NCBI GenBank assembly: GCA_004524545.1
Contig: SDNX01000010.1
Location: 1 to 43,292 of the forward strand
Source of the DNA: Promethearchaeota archaeon
Lineage (GTDB): Archaea; Asgardarchaeota; Lokiarchaeia; Sigyniarchaeales; Promethearchaeaceae
DNA: 43,292 nucleotides
Reading direction: 5' to 3'
Shown here: piece after piece, positions 34,938-43,213 of the stretch
Position numbering within the stretch: position 1 is the first letter of the stretch
How the letters are laid out: every line of letters begins with the position of its first letter
Translations under genes and position numbers: made by a program
The notes under the pieces: generated by a model
Database searches by the model: none
What the model was told of the DNA's origin: nothing
The model's input: the letters and a program-made list of their open reading frames with translations, nothing else

Positions 34938-35701
34938 TGAAGGAAACTCAGAAATTTTTGGTCTATCGTAATTCGGGAGAAGGGATTATTCGATATGAGG
35001 GCTATGAAGTTCCACTAAAACCAGGATATACTATTTTAGATGCGTTGTTTTATATCCAAGATCATTTTGATTCAACCTTTGCATTCAGATATTCTTGTAG
35101 GGGAGCAATTTGTGGATCTTGCGGGATAACTGTAGACAAAATCCCTGATTTAGCATGTAAAACTCAAATCTCTGCAGTAAAGACCAAAAGGAATCCTATT
35201 GGTCTGCCTGAATTTCACTTTGGAGAACATCCAAACTGGGATAAAGAGAATGAAATTTTGATAGAACCTTTACCTAACATGCCCGTTTTGAAAGACTTAG
35301 TTGTAAATATGGATAATTTCTGGAAATTCTATGTAGAAGTGCAACCATACTTCACACGGGATTATAATGATGTTGCTCCTGAAAGTAAGCAAAGTCCAGA
35401 AGAAATGAATGCAATTGAACGATTAGTTTACTGTATTGCGTGCGGATTATGTTGGGCGTGCCCTGTAAATGCTACAAATCCACATTATCTGGGTCCCATG
35501 CAACTTGCCAAAGCTGATAGATTCCTTCGGGATTCACGTATTTCAGATGAACATGAAAAAGAAATATTAGAAAGAGTACTGAAGGATGACGGAGTCCTTG
35601 CATGTGAGAAATATTTTGTCTGCAATCGGGTTTGTCCTCGTGGAGTGATGCCCGGCACTGCAATAAATGATATTCGAAAAAAAATGGAAGAGAGAAAGTA
35701 A
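34937..35701 (+). CDS. sdhB: Succinate dehydrogenase / fumarate reductase iron-sulfur subunit
   Basis: A 254-aa subunit with an N-terminal plant-type 2Fe-2S domain (YSCRGAICGSCGI plus a later cysteine in DLACKTQ) and a C-terminal double-cluster domain. The first motif there reads CIACGLCWACPV, i.e. CX2CX2CX2CP, one residue shorter than the common CX2CX2CX3CP; the second is LACEKYFVCNRVCPRG (CX5CX3CP), as usual. About 15-20 extra residues around VQPYFTRDYNDVAPESKQ link the domains. GGAGAGG lies before the start. No gene for a cytochrome b or other membrane anchor follows on this strand; the next gene is a 7-TM protein on the opposite strand. Confidence 0.93.
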   Translation: MKETQKFLVYRNSGEGIIRYEGYEVPLKPGYTILDALFYIQDHFDSTFAFRYSCRGAICGSCGITVDKIPDLACKTQISAVKTKRNPIGLPEFHFGEHPNWDKENEILIEPLPNMPVLKDLVVNMDNFWKFYVEVQPYFTRDYNDVAPESKQSPEEMNAIERLVYCIACGLCWACPVNATNPHYLGPMQLAKADRFLRDSRISDEHEKEILERVLKDDGVLACEKYFVCNRVCPRGVMPGTAINDIRKKMEERK

Positions 35702-35724
35702 CTCTCTTCGTTTAATTTTCAACT

Positions 35725-36510
35725 TTATGTGCGTCTTTTCATTAATTCAGGACTAACATATCCACTATACATGAAGAACGCAGCAATTGCTCCAAAAATC
35801 CATCCAAATGCTATGGATATTGCTTCATTTTTTAGAAGAGCAATTTCAGTCATTAAAAATACCTCATGGGTTATAAATGAAAGAACTGCTAGTAACATAA
35901 AAATCCCAGTCACACCCAGATCTCCAAGAGCTTTGTGTATAATTGGATCTTGGTCTGATGCTCTTCCCATAACCTTTCGAAGTTTAAATGCATTTACCGA
36001 GTATACTATGTAAATCACAATAGAGCATATAATATGTGCTACGAAGGGAATGAGCGACACATCTGCCAGGATTTCTGCAAAGAGAAATGGTCCTAAGAAA
36101 TACACAAAAAGTAAAATAGGGATTACAGCAAGTTGGATTATGGATAGAGTAATATAAAGTCCTTTTTTTATTTGTTCTCCATAAATTTCCTTCGCAAAAG
36201 CCAAAAGGAAGTAATTGCTTAAAGCATTTAGGGAAAAACTAAGATAGCTACCTAAATTCACAAATTCATAAGCTTCTATGATTACGTATTCAAATCCAAA
36301 TAATTCATTTGTAAACAAGAAACCCCCATCGATTAAGGCTGCAAAAGCTAAGCAGAATGCCACAATTTCCATATACAGTAAAGTTTTCGTATCCTCATTC
36401 TTTTTCAATCTCTTACGTTTAGCTAAGAAACCAAAAATGACAAACGCAAAAAAAGCAGACAGGAGTGAGCCAAAAAGTTGAATCCATTGAGTAGGACGTT
36501 CATCAAACAT
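35725..36510 (-). CDS. Seven-transmembrane protein, function unknown
   Basis: A 261-aa integral membrane protein with seven hydrophobic helices at roughly residues 10-30, 44-66, 84-106, 117-140, 146-172, 198-220 and 231-252. Short polar loops and a basic loop after helix 1 (LAKRKRLKKNED) suggest an N-out, C-in topology by the positive-inside rule. There is no kinase, lysine-retinal or heme-histidine pattern that I can name. The ATG has the near-perfect archaeal site GAGGTGAT 5 nt upstream, which supports expression. It interrupts the plus arm of the TCA cluster between sdhB and fumC on the opposite strand. It could resemble the sensor 7TM modules found before histidine kinases, but this is only shape. 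Confidence 0.65.
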   Translation of the reverse strand: MFDERPTQWIQLFGSLLSAFFAFVIFGFLAKRKRLKKNEDTKTLLYMEIVAFCLAFAALIDGGFLFTNELFGFEYVIIEAYEFVNLGSYLSFSLNALSNYFLLAFAKEIYGEQIKKGLYITLSIIQLAVIPILLFVYFLGPFLFAEILADVSLIPFVAHIICSIVIYIVYSVNAFKLRKVMGRASDQDPIIHKALGDLGVTGIFMLLAVLSFITHEVFLMTEIALLKNEAISIAFGWIFGAIAAFFMYSGYVSPELMKRRT

Positions 36511-36639
36511 AATATCACCTCATGTAATGGAAAAATAGATGGTTTTATTTTTTAATAAACTTATTGGGCTTATACACAAATGGAACACGATGGATAATAA
36601 GAAAGAATCAAAAACCTTATTTTTTCGTGAGCTGAATGC

Positions 36640-36648
36640 AATATACTA
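36640..36648 (+). promoter_or_regulatory. TATA-like box before fumarase
   Basis: AATATACTA is centred about 27 nt before the fumC ATG at 36671. This spacing predicts a leaderless transcript, in keeping with the lack of a ribosome binding site. Confidence 0.4.
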
Positions 36649-36670
36649 TTCCACTGGATAGTGATTCATA

Positions 36671-38059
36671 ATGGAATTTCGTACCGAAAAAGATGTATTA
36701 GGAGAAGTAAAAGTACCCGTGGATGCTTATTGGGGGGCCAATACGCAACGTGCAATCGAAAACTTCAATATCAGCGGCAAGCGATTTCCTACTGTTTTTA
36801 TTCTTTCCTTGGCGGAATTAAAAAAAGCATGCGTACAGGCAAATCGAGAACTAAAACTCATTAAAGAGGGAGATTATGAAGCAATTCTGGCAGCAATAGA
36901 TGAGATTATACTCGAAAAAAAACTTCTTGATCAATTTCCTGTTGATGTTTTCCAATCAGGGAGTGGAACCCAAACAAATATGAATATGAATGAAGTTTTA
37001 GCTAATCGTGCAAATGAAATTTTGGGTCATCTCTTAGGAAAAAAGTACCCAGTTCATCCTAATGACCATATAAATATGGGTCAATCTTCAAACGACGTAA
37101 TTCCAAGCGCTATGCATATTTCTACGATACATTTACTGAAAGAGAAACTCATTCCTGCTTTAGATACAATTACAAGTTTTCTTGGAAAAAAAATACGCGA
37201 ATTTGAAGGTATTATTAAAGTTGGACGCACTCATCTTCAAGATGCAGTTCCTATTCCCTTAGTAATGGAATTTGATGTATATAGGACTCAACTTCAAAGA
37301 GCTAAAGCAGAGATTAAGCGTGTTTTGAATGATTTATCATATATTCCAATCGGTGGTACTGCTGTGGGAACAGGTCTAAATACTCACGGCGAATTTGCGA
37401 GTCTCGTTGTAGCGAATTTAACTAAAATCACGGAAGTTGCTTTTAAAATAAAATCCACAAAAGCTGAGGATATTGCTTCCCATAATACCTTGGTGCAAGT
37501 AAGTTCTCGATTACGTTCTATTGCTCTATCCGCCTTCAAAATGGCAAATGATATACGATGGATGGGTAGTGGTCCACGAGCAGGATTATCAGAACTAATA
37601 CTCCCTCAAAATGAGCCTGGTTCATCAATCATGCCAGGAAAAATCAACCCTACACAATCTGAAATGCTAATTCAAGTCGCAATTCAAGTAATTGGAAATG
37701 ATGCAACAATAACTCAAGCAGAAGCTCATGGGAGTATATTAGATTTGAACGTTTGTAAACCCTTAATGATTTACAATCTTTTGGAGTCAATTGAACTCTT
37801 ATCAAATGGGATCACATCTTTTGCAGAAAATTGCTTGAGTGACCTAAAAGTCAATGAAAAACACATCAATTCACAATTAGACTCACTATTGATGACAATC
37901 ACAAGATTAACACCCATTATTGGATATGACAAATGTGCCCAAATTGCACAAAAAGCGTATCGTGAAGGAAAAACAATTAAAGAAGTTATTTTAGAGGAAA
38001 AAATCAAAATAAAAGGAAATTTAGATGAATTATTGGATCCGAAAAATATGGTAGGATGA
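36671..38059 (+). CDS. fumC: Fumarate hydratase, class II
   Basis: A 462-aa oxygen-stable class II fumarase interconverting fumarate and malate. The N-terminus FRTEKDVLGEVKVPVDAYWG, the block SGSGTQTNMNMNEVLANRA, HPNDHINMGQSSNDVIPSA, KVGRTHLQDAVPIP, and the fumarase/aspartase signature GSSIMPGKINPTQ are all present. The C-terminal domain has the usual YDKCAQIAQKAY and EGKTIKEV. It is followed 6 nt later by the FMN enzyme, so both are probably on one message. Confidence 0.95.
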   Translation: MEFRTEKDVLGEVKVPVDAYWGANTQRAIENFNISGKRFPTVFILSLAELKKACVQANRELKLIKEGDYEAILAAIDEIILEKKLLDQFPVDVFQSGSGTQTNMNMNEVLANRANEILGHLLGKKYPVHPNDHINMGQSSNDVIPSAMHISTIHLLKEKLIPALDTITSFLGKKIREFEGIIKVGRTHLQDAVPIPLVMEFDVYRTQLQRAKAEIKRVLNDLSYIPIGGTAVGTGLNTHGEFASLVVANLTKITEVAFKIKSTKAEDIASHNTLVQVSSRLRSIALSAFKMANDIRWMGSGPRAGLSELILPQNEPGSSIMPGKINPTQSEMLIQVAIQVIGNDATITQAEAHGSILDLNVCKPLMIYNLLESIELLSNGITSFAENCLSDLKVNEKHINSQLDSLLMTITRLTPIIGYDKCAQIAQKAYREGKTIKEVILEEKIKIKGNLDELLDPKNMVG

Positions 38060-38065
38060 AAACAA

Positions 38066-39124
38066 ATGTCAAATGAAAAGCTCACTTTAGAAGATGTTCG
38101 TGATCAAGCGAAGGTAAAATTGAAAGGAATTTGTGGAGTGTACAAGATCTGTGATGGAGATCCAAGCCGTCTTTGTCAAAGACATTCATATGGAGGACCT
38201 CTTGGAATCGGAGGTATAGGAAGCGGAGCCTCCTTTACTAACAATGTTCTTGCATTGAAAAAAATCAAGTTGAAAATGCGCTTGGTAGGAGAAACATTCG
38301 AACCCGATACATCTTATTCATTTTTTGGGAATGAACTTTCAATGCCTATTATGGCAGCAAGTACTGCAGGAGTCACTAGTTTCGGTGGAGATGGGGTGAT
38401 AACTGAAGAAGAGTTTTGTAAAGCGGTTGTTCTTGGTTGCAAGGATGCTGGTACAATCGGGTGGCGAGGCCATAGTTGGAACTACTCGTTAGAAACACCT
38501 CATGGTCTTAACGCAATAAATGATGCAAATGGATTTGGGGTCAAAATTTGCAAACCGATAGAACAAGAAAAAATTATTCAATACTACAAAAAAGCAGAGG
38601 AAATTGGTGCAATCGCAGTTGGAGTGGATATAGATGGTGCCGGATCGGTCGCAATGCCTAAGAATGGTAAACCTGTGTATCGTAAAAGTCCTGAAGATAT
38701 ACGAGATTTAGTCAAAGCAACGTCTCTCCCAGTTATCATCAAAGGAGTAATGACAGTTGAAGACGCCCAAATTGCGATGAATGCTGGTGCTGCAGCAATT
38801 GTTGTCTCTAATCATGGGGGGAGAGTGCTTGATTTTACTCCGGGAACTGCAGATGTCTTACCTAAAATTGCTGATGCAGTTAAAGGAAAAATCAAAATTA
38901 TTGTGGACGGAGGAGTGAGAACGGGCTATGATGTCCTTAAAATGCTTGCGTTAGGGGCAGAAAGCGTCCTTATCGGACGGGATATAATCCGAGCTGCAGT
39001 TGGTGCAGGAAAATTGGGTGTAAAGCTTCAGATGGAACATTTAATGATTACTCTGAAAAAAGCAATGTTAATGACCAATTGCAAAAATCTGAAAGAAATT
39101 ACTTCCGAAGTAATGGAAACGTAA
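38066..39124 (+). CDS. FMN-dependent alpha-hydroxyacid dehydrogenase family protein
   Basis: A 352-aa TIM-barrel flavoenzyme of the glycolate oxidase/lactate dehydrogenase family. The FMN lysine lies in VIIKGVMTVEDA; the catalytic histidine and substrate arginine in VVSNHGGRVLDF; the FMN-phosphate loop in VDGGVRTGYDVLKMLALGA and LIGRD. The N-terminus has cysteines at about 23, 29 and 37 and GIGGIGSGASFTNN, a pattern I associate with the poorly characterised anaerobe (clostridial) branch. The substrate is unknown. It is 6 nt after fumC and before citrate synthase, where malate dehydrogenase would be expected, so malate is a candidate substrate by position only. Confidence 0.82.
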   Translation: MSNEKLTLEDVRDQAKVKLKGICGVYKICDGDPSRLCQRHSYGGPLGIGGIGSGASFTNNVLALKKIKLKMRLVGETFEPDTSYSFFGNELSMPIMAASTAGVTSFGGDGVITEEEFCKAVVLGCKDAGTIGWRGHSWNYSLETPHGLNAINDANGFGVKICKPIEQEKIIQYYKKAEEIGAIAVGVDIDGAGSVAMPKNGKPVYRKSPEDIRDLVKATSLPVIIKGVMTVEDAQIAMNAGAAAIVVSNHGGRVLDFTPGTADVLPKIADAVKGKIKIIVDGGVRTGYDVLKMLALGAESVLIGRDIIRAAVGAGKLGVKLQMEHLMITLKKAMLMTNCKNLKEITSEVMET

Positions 39125-39145
39125 TTTTCATACGCAATATATTCA

Positions 39146-39160
39146 TTTTTTTGCCTTTTT
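39146..39160 (+). terminator. Oligo-T termination region after the fumC unit
   Basis: A T7 run and then a T5 run follow the FMN gene stop within 40 nt, with no strong hairpin. Archaeal RNA polymerase stops at such tracts. A TATA-like box follows, which supports a break between the two transcription units. Confidence 0.45.
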
Positions 39161-39188
39161 CTACCAATTCTCGTTGAAATGATAATGA

Positions 39189-39198
39189 TTTATAAAAA
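39189..39198 (+). promoter_or_regulatory. TATA box for citrate synthase-aconitase
   Basis: TTTATAAAAA is the best match to an archaeal TATA box in the window. A start near 39220 would give a leader of about 30 nt ending in AGAGTGTAAGAAATG. Confidence 0.55.
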
Positions 39199-39252
39199 AT
39201 AGGATTAAATTTCTTCACGTTTTTTCTAATCTACGAATAGAGAGTGTAAGAA

Positions 39253-40530
39253 ATGTCAAAATTACCAAAAGATACGCAATATTCCAATGTAGTTTTAGAA
39301 GATTATGAAGAACCATCAGCAGAGCTCTGCTTGCGATGTATGAATAGGACGTTCAAAGGGCTTGTGGGAGTCTATGTTGATGAAAGCAAAATTACAAAAA
39401 TCGATGGAGAGAATGGAAAATTATTCTATCGGGGATATTCATTAGAGGAGTTGGTGGAGAATTCAACCTTTGAAGAAGTAGCTTATCTTCTTATTCATGG
39501 GCTCTTACCTACAAAAACTGAATATGAGGAATTTTGTAAAATACTCGTCAGTGAACGAGATATCCCAGATCCTATATTAACCATCTTAAAAAGTTATCCT
39601 AGGAATACTACTCGCATTGAATTATTAAGAACATCTGTCTCTGCACTAGCATTATATGATCCAGATGATTACGATTACTCCGAAGAAGCAAATATTAGAA
39701 AAGGATTACGAATTATCGCTAAAATTCCAACGATTTTAGCGTTCTCTCATAGAATCCAAGAGAATTTACCTATAGTTGAACCAGATCTCACTGGAGAATT
39801 AAGCCATGCTGGTAATTATTACTATATGATGACGGGTAACAAACCCACGAAAGAATTCGCGGATGTATTTGATAAAATTCTTATTTGTCATGCAGATCAT
39901 TCAATCAATTCATCGACTTTCTCTTGTAGAGTTACTGTATCTACATTATCAGATATTTATTCAGGAGTAACCAGCGCAATTGGAACATTACGAGGTCCAT
40001 TACATGGAGGAGCTAATGAACGTGTGGTAAAAATGCTTCTCGAAGAAATAAAAACAAAAGATAATGTAATACCTTACATTAAGAAGAAACTCGAAAACAA
40101 CGAAAAAATAATGGGAATGGGTCATAGAGTTTATAAAACTTGGGATCCAAGAGCAAAAATCCTCAGAAAATTTTCGAAAGATCTTTGGGAGAAGGAAGAA
40201 GCAGGAGTACTTGATAAAATCCCTGATCGAGAACACGAGGAACATAAAGACAAGATTGACAATTTATTCGAAATGACGGATATGATAGCAAATTATATCA
40301 TTAAAGAGAAAAAAGGAAAAATCTATCCTAATGTAGATTTATACTCTGCAGGGTTATTGCATGTCATGGGGAGTCCCACTCCGCTATTTACACCTCTCTT
40401 TGCAGCAGCTCGTTCAGTCGGGTGGGTCGCACAAGCTATAGAACAATTAGCTGATAATAAGCTCAGTCGACCTCGATTACGGTATGTTGGTGAGTTGAAG
40501 AAGAAGTACTTAAAAATAGGGGGACGCTAG
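39253..40530 (+). CDS. gltA: Citrate synthase
   Basis: Condenses oxaloacetate and acetyl-CoA. The 425-aa protein shows LRGPLHGGANE (histidine), GMGHRVYKTWDPRA (histidine) and YPNVDLYSAG (catalytic aspartate). It is about 40-50 aa longer than typical archaeal enzymes: the N-terminal 30 residues are extra (with CLRCMNRTF) and a charged stretch near KIPDREHEEHKDK enlarges the helical region before the aspartate motif. The start ATG has no strong ribosome binding site. It is followed by aconitase after 5 nt. It coexists with ATP-citrate lyase, which does the reverse. Confidence 0.94.
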   Translation: MSKLPKDTQYSNVVLEDYEEPSAELCLRCMNRTFKGLVGVYVDESKITKIDGENGKLFYRGYSLEELVENSTFEEVAYLLIHGLLPTKTEYEEFCKILVSERDIPDPILTILKSYPRNTTRIELLRTSVSALALYDPDDYDYSEEANIRKGLRIIAKIPTILAFSHRIQENLPIVEPDLTGELSHAGNYYYMMTGNKPTKEFADVFDKILICHADHSINSSTFSCRVTVSTLSDIYSGVTSAIGTLRGPLHGGANERVVKMLLEEIKTKDNVIPYIKKKLENNEKIMGMGHRVYKTWDPRAKILRKFSKDLWEKEEAGVLDKIPDREHEEHKDKIDNLFEMTDMIANYIIKEKKGKIYPNVDLYSAGLLHVMGSPTPLFTPLFAAARSVGWVAQAIEQLADNKLSRPRLRYVGELKKKYLKIGGR

Positions 40531-40535
40531 AAAAA

Positions 40536-43202
40536 ATGAACACAATGGATACAATCCACTCAAAAACCATAGAGAAATTGCCCACAAGCATGGGCAATGT
40601 TAAAATTTTCAACATTAAGAAACTTGAGGAGCAAGGTTTAGGAAAAATAAGTAAGCTCCCCTATTCTCATCGAGTGTTACTAGAAAACATCCTTCGGAAT
40701 CTGGATGGAAAATTAGTCACTAAAGAACATTTGATGGCTATGTGTGAATGGGACTGTAAAAGCGATACTCCTTCCGAAATTGCATATATACCGTCTCGAG
40801 TTTTACTTCAAGATTTTACCGGAGTCCCAGCTGTAGTAGATTTAGCAGCTTTGCGTTCTGCTATGAAACGCGCGGGAAAAAACCCAGCGGATATTAATCC
40901 TTTGAACCCAGTCGATCTAATTATCGATCACTCGATTCAAGTGGATTTCGCGGACTCCAAAGATGCCCTAGAGAAAAATGAAGCTAAGGAAATGGAGCGA
41001 AATCGAGAACGCTATGTGCTCTTGAAATGGGCTCAAGAGCAATTAGAAAACTTTCGAGCCATCCCGCCCAGCCAAGGAATTTGCCATCAAGTGAATTTGG
41101 AATATTTGGGAAAAGTGGTTCACAAACGAGTGGTTAATGGTGAGGAATTAGCGTTCCCAGATACGTTAGTCGGGACGGATTCACACACCACAATGATTGA
41201 TTGTTTAGGTATCGCGGGTTGGGGTGTAGGTGGAATCGAAGCGGAAGCAGTTATGCTCGGACAACCCTATTATATGAATATTCCCAAAGTTATCGGTGTG
41301 AAAATGGTTGGAAAACCGAAAGAAGGAATAACTGCAACAGATATTGTTCTAGTTATTACCCAAAAACTCCGTGAACAAGGTGTGGTTGATAAATTCGTAG
41401 AATTCTACGGACCTGGCTTGAAAGAGCTATCCCTCCCTGATCGAGCTACTATTGCCAATATGGCGCCAGAATGCGGTTCGACGATGAATTTTTTCCCTGT
41501 GACCGAAGAGACACTTAGATATCTTATATCTAGCGGTCGAGATGCAAAATATGTAGAATTCATTGAGACTTACTTAAAGCATGTTGGTCTGTTTTACACG
41601 GACGAAGCTCCCACTCCCGACTACAGTGAGATTTTGGAATTTGATCTTTCTGAAGTTGAACCTAGTTTATCAGGTCCAAAACGACCACAAGACCGAATTA
41701 AACTGAAAGACATGAAAATAGCTTTTCATGAAACCATGAAAACTTATCTGAAAAAAGCGGATGAGTTGGATAAAATTTCGGATGGAACCACATTAGATAA
41801 TGGGTCAATTGTAATTGGAGCAATTACATCTTGCACAAACACCTCAAATCCCTCTGTGATGATAGGTGCGGGATTATTAGCACGGAACGCCATCCAGAAA
41901 GGCTTGAAAGTACAACCCTTTGTAAAAACATCTTTCGCTCCGGGTTCCCGAGTAGTTGCAGATTATATGAAAGATTCCGGATTAATGAATTATTTAGAGC
42001 AATTAGGCTTTTACTTAGTTGGATTCGGATGCACATCTTGTATTGGAAACAGCGGTCCATTAGATCCAAAAATAGTGAGGGAAATTCGTGAGAGAAACCT
42101 GGCAACTGCTTCAGTCTGTAGTGGTAATCGGAATTTTGAGGGGAGAATTAGTCCTTATGCTCGAACAAACTATTTGGCATCCCCTCCTTTGGTGGTTGCA
42201 TTCTCTATTGCGGGTACTGTGGCTATTGATTTAGAAAATGAACCCTTAGGAACATCTTTGGATGGAAGTCCCGTATTTTTAAAAGATATTTGGCCGGATA
42301 CCAAAGAAATTGAGGAAATACAAACTAAGTATGTTACACCCGAATTATACAAAAAAGAATACGGAAGCATCACCGGAAATGATCTCTGGAATAATCTGCA
42401 AGTACCAACTGATAAAGTATTTCAATGGGAAGAAGATTCCACGTATATCCGAGAACCCCCATTCTTTGTAGATTTTCCCACAGAGACCCCTCCATTGCAA
42501 AATATAAATAATGCTCGAGTTTTAGCACTAGTTGGAGATAGCGTAACGACAGACCATATTTCTCCTGCAGGTGCAATTCCGAAAGATATGCCAGCAGCGG
42601 ATTACTTAATCTCACATGGTGTAAAACCCGAAGATTTCAATTCCTTTGGTTCAAGAAGAGGAAATCATGAAGTTATGATGCGTGGAACATTTGGAAATAT
42701 TCGGATACGTAATTTACTGGTGAATAAAGAAGGAGGATGGACGGTATATCATCCAACTGGTGAGGAAATGCCAATCTACACTGCAGCAATGAAATATATT
42801 GAAAATGCGACCCCATTAGTTGTATTAGCAGGAAATGACTACGGAATGGGTTCATCTCGTGATTGGGCTGCAAAAGGTACTTGGTTACTGGGAGTTAAAG
42901 CTGTAATTGCAACATCATATGAACGAATTCATCGAAGTAACTTAGTTGGTATGGGTGTCCTTCCTTTAGAATTCAGAAAAGGAGAAAGTGCACAATCCCT
43001 AGGGTTGGATGGAACAGAAACTATCTCAATTTCCGGAATCGATACTGTGAAACCCTTGTCTGAAATTGATGTTAAGGCAAAAAAAGGGGATAAGATCATC
43101 AATTTCAAAGTTTTGGTTCGATTGGACAGCCTTGTAGATGTCGAGTACTATCAGAATGGCGGAATCTTACATACTGTTCTTAGAAATATATTAAAAAAAT
43201 AG
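40536..43202 (+). CDS. acnA: Aconitate hydratase (AcnA/IRP type)
   Basis: An 888-aa [4Fe-4S] enzyme interconverting citrate and isocitrate, normal length for AcnA/IRP1. LLENILRNLDG, RVLLQDFTGVPAVVDLAA, LVGTDSHTTMIDCLG and GWGVGGIEAEAVMLGQP open the protein. Cluster cysteines are in ITSCTNTSNP and in FGCTSCIGNSGPLD. The C-terminal swivel domain has DSVTTDHISPAGAI, FGSRRGNHEVMMRGTFGNIR, YGMGSSRDWAAKG and SYERIHRSNLVGMGVLPLEF. It is read with citrate synthase, whose stop lies 5 nt upstream, and ends the plus arm of the cluster. Confidence 0.96.
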   Translation: MNTMDTIHSKTIEKLPTSMGNVKIFNIKKLEEQGLGKISKLPYSHRVLLENILRNLDGKLVTKEHLMAMCEWDCKSDTPSEIAYIPSRVLLQDFTGVPAVVDLAALRSAMKRAGKNPADINPLNPVDLIIDHSIQVDFADSKDALEKNEAKEMERNRERYVLLKWAQEQLENFRAIPPSQGICHQVNLEYLGKVVHKRVVNGEELAFPDTLVGTDSHTTMIDCLGIAGWGVGGIEAEAVMLGQPYYMNIPKVIGVKMVGKPKEGITATDIVLVITQKLREQGVVDKFVEFYGPGLKELSLPDRATIANMAPECGSTMNFFPVTEETLRYLISSGRDAKYVEFIETYLKHVGLFYTDEAPTPDYSEILEFDLSEVEPSLSGPKRPQDRIKLKDMKIAFHETMKTYLKKADELDKISDGTTLDNGSIVIGAITSCTNTSNPSVMIGAGLLARNAIQKGLKVQPFVKTSFAPGSRVVADYMKDSGLMNYLEQLGFYLVGFGCTSCIGNSGPLDPKIVREIRERNLATASVCSGNRNFEGRISPYARTNYLASPPLVVAFSIAGTVAIDLENEPLGTSLDGSPVFLKDIWPDTKEIEEIQTKYVTPELYKKEYGSITGNDLWNNLQVPTDKVFQWEEDSTYIREPPFFVDFPTETPPLQNINNARVLALVGDSVTTDHISPAGAIPKDMPAADYLISHGVKPEDFNSFGSRRGNHEVMMRGTFGNIRIRNLLVNKEGGWTVYHPTGEEMPIYTAAMKYIENATPLVVLAGNDYGMGSSRDWAAKGTWLLGVKAVIATSYERIHRSNLVGMGVLPLEFRKGESAQSLGLDGTETISISGIDTVKPLSEIDVKAKKGDKIINFKVLVRLDSLVDVEYYQNGGILHTVLRNILKK

Positions 43203-43213
43203 GAAATTAAAAA

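Noticed and set aside
35725-36510. 7-TM protein as the SdhC/D membrane anchor
   Set aside because: It is on the opposite strand, has no visible heme-ligand or quinone-site pattern, and has too many helices for the common anchors. It is kept as a protein of unknown function.
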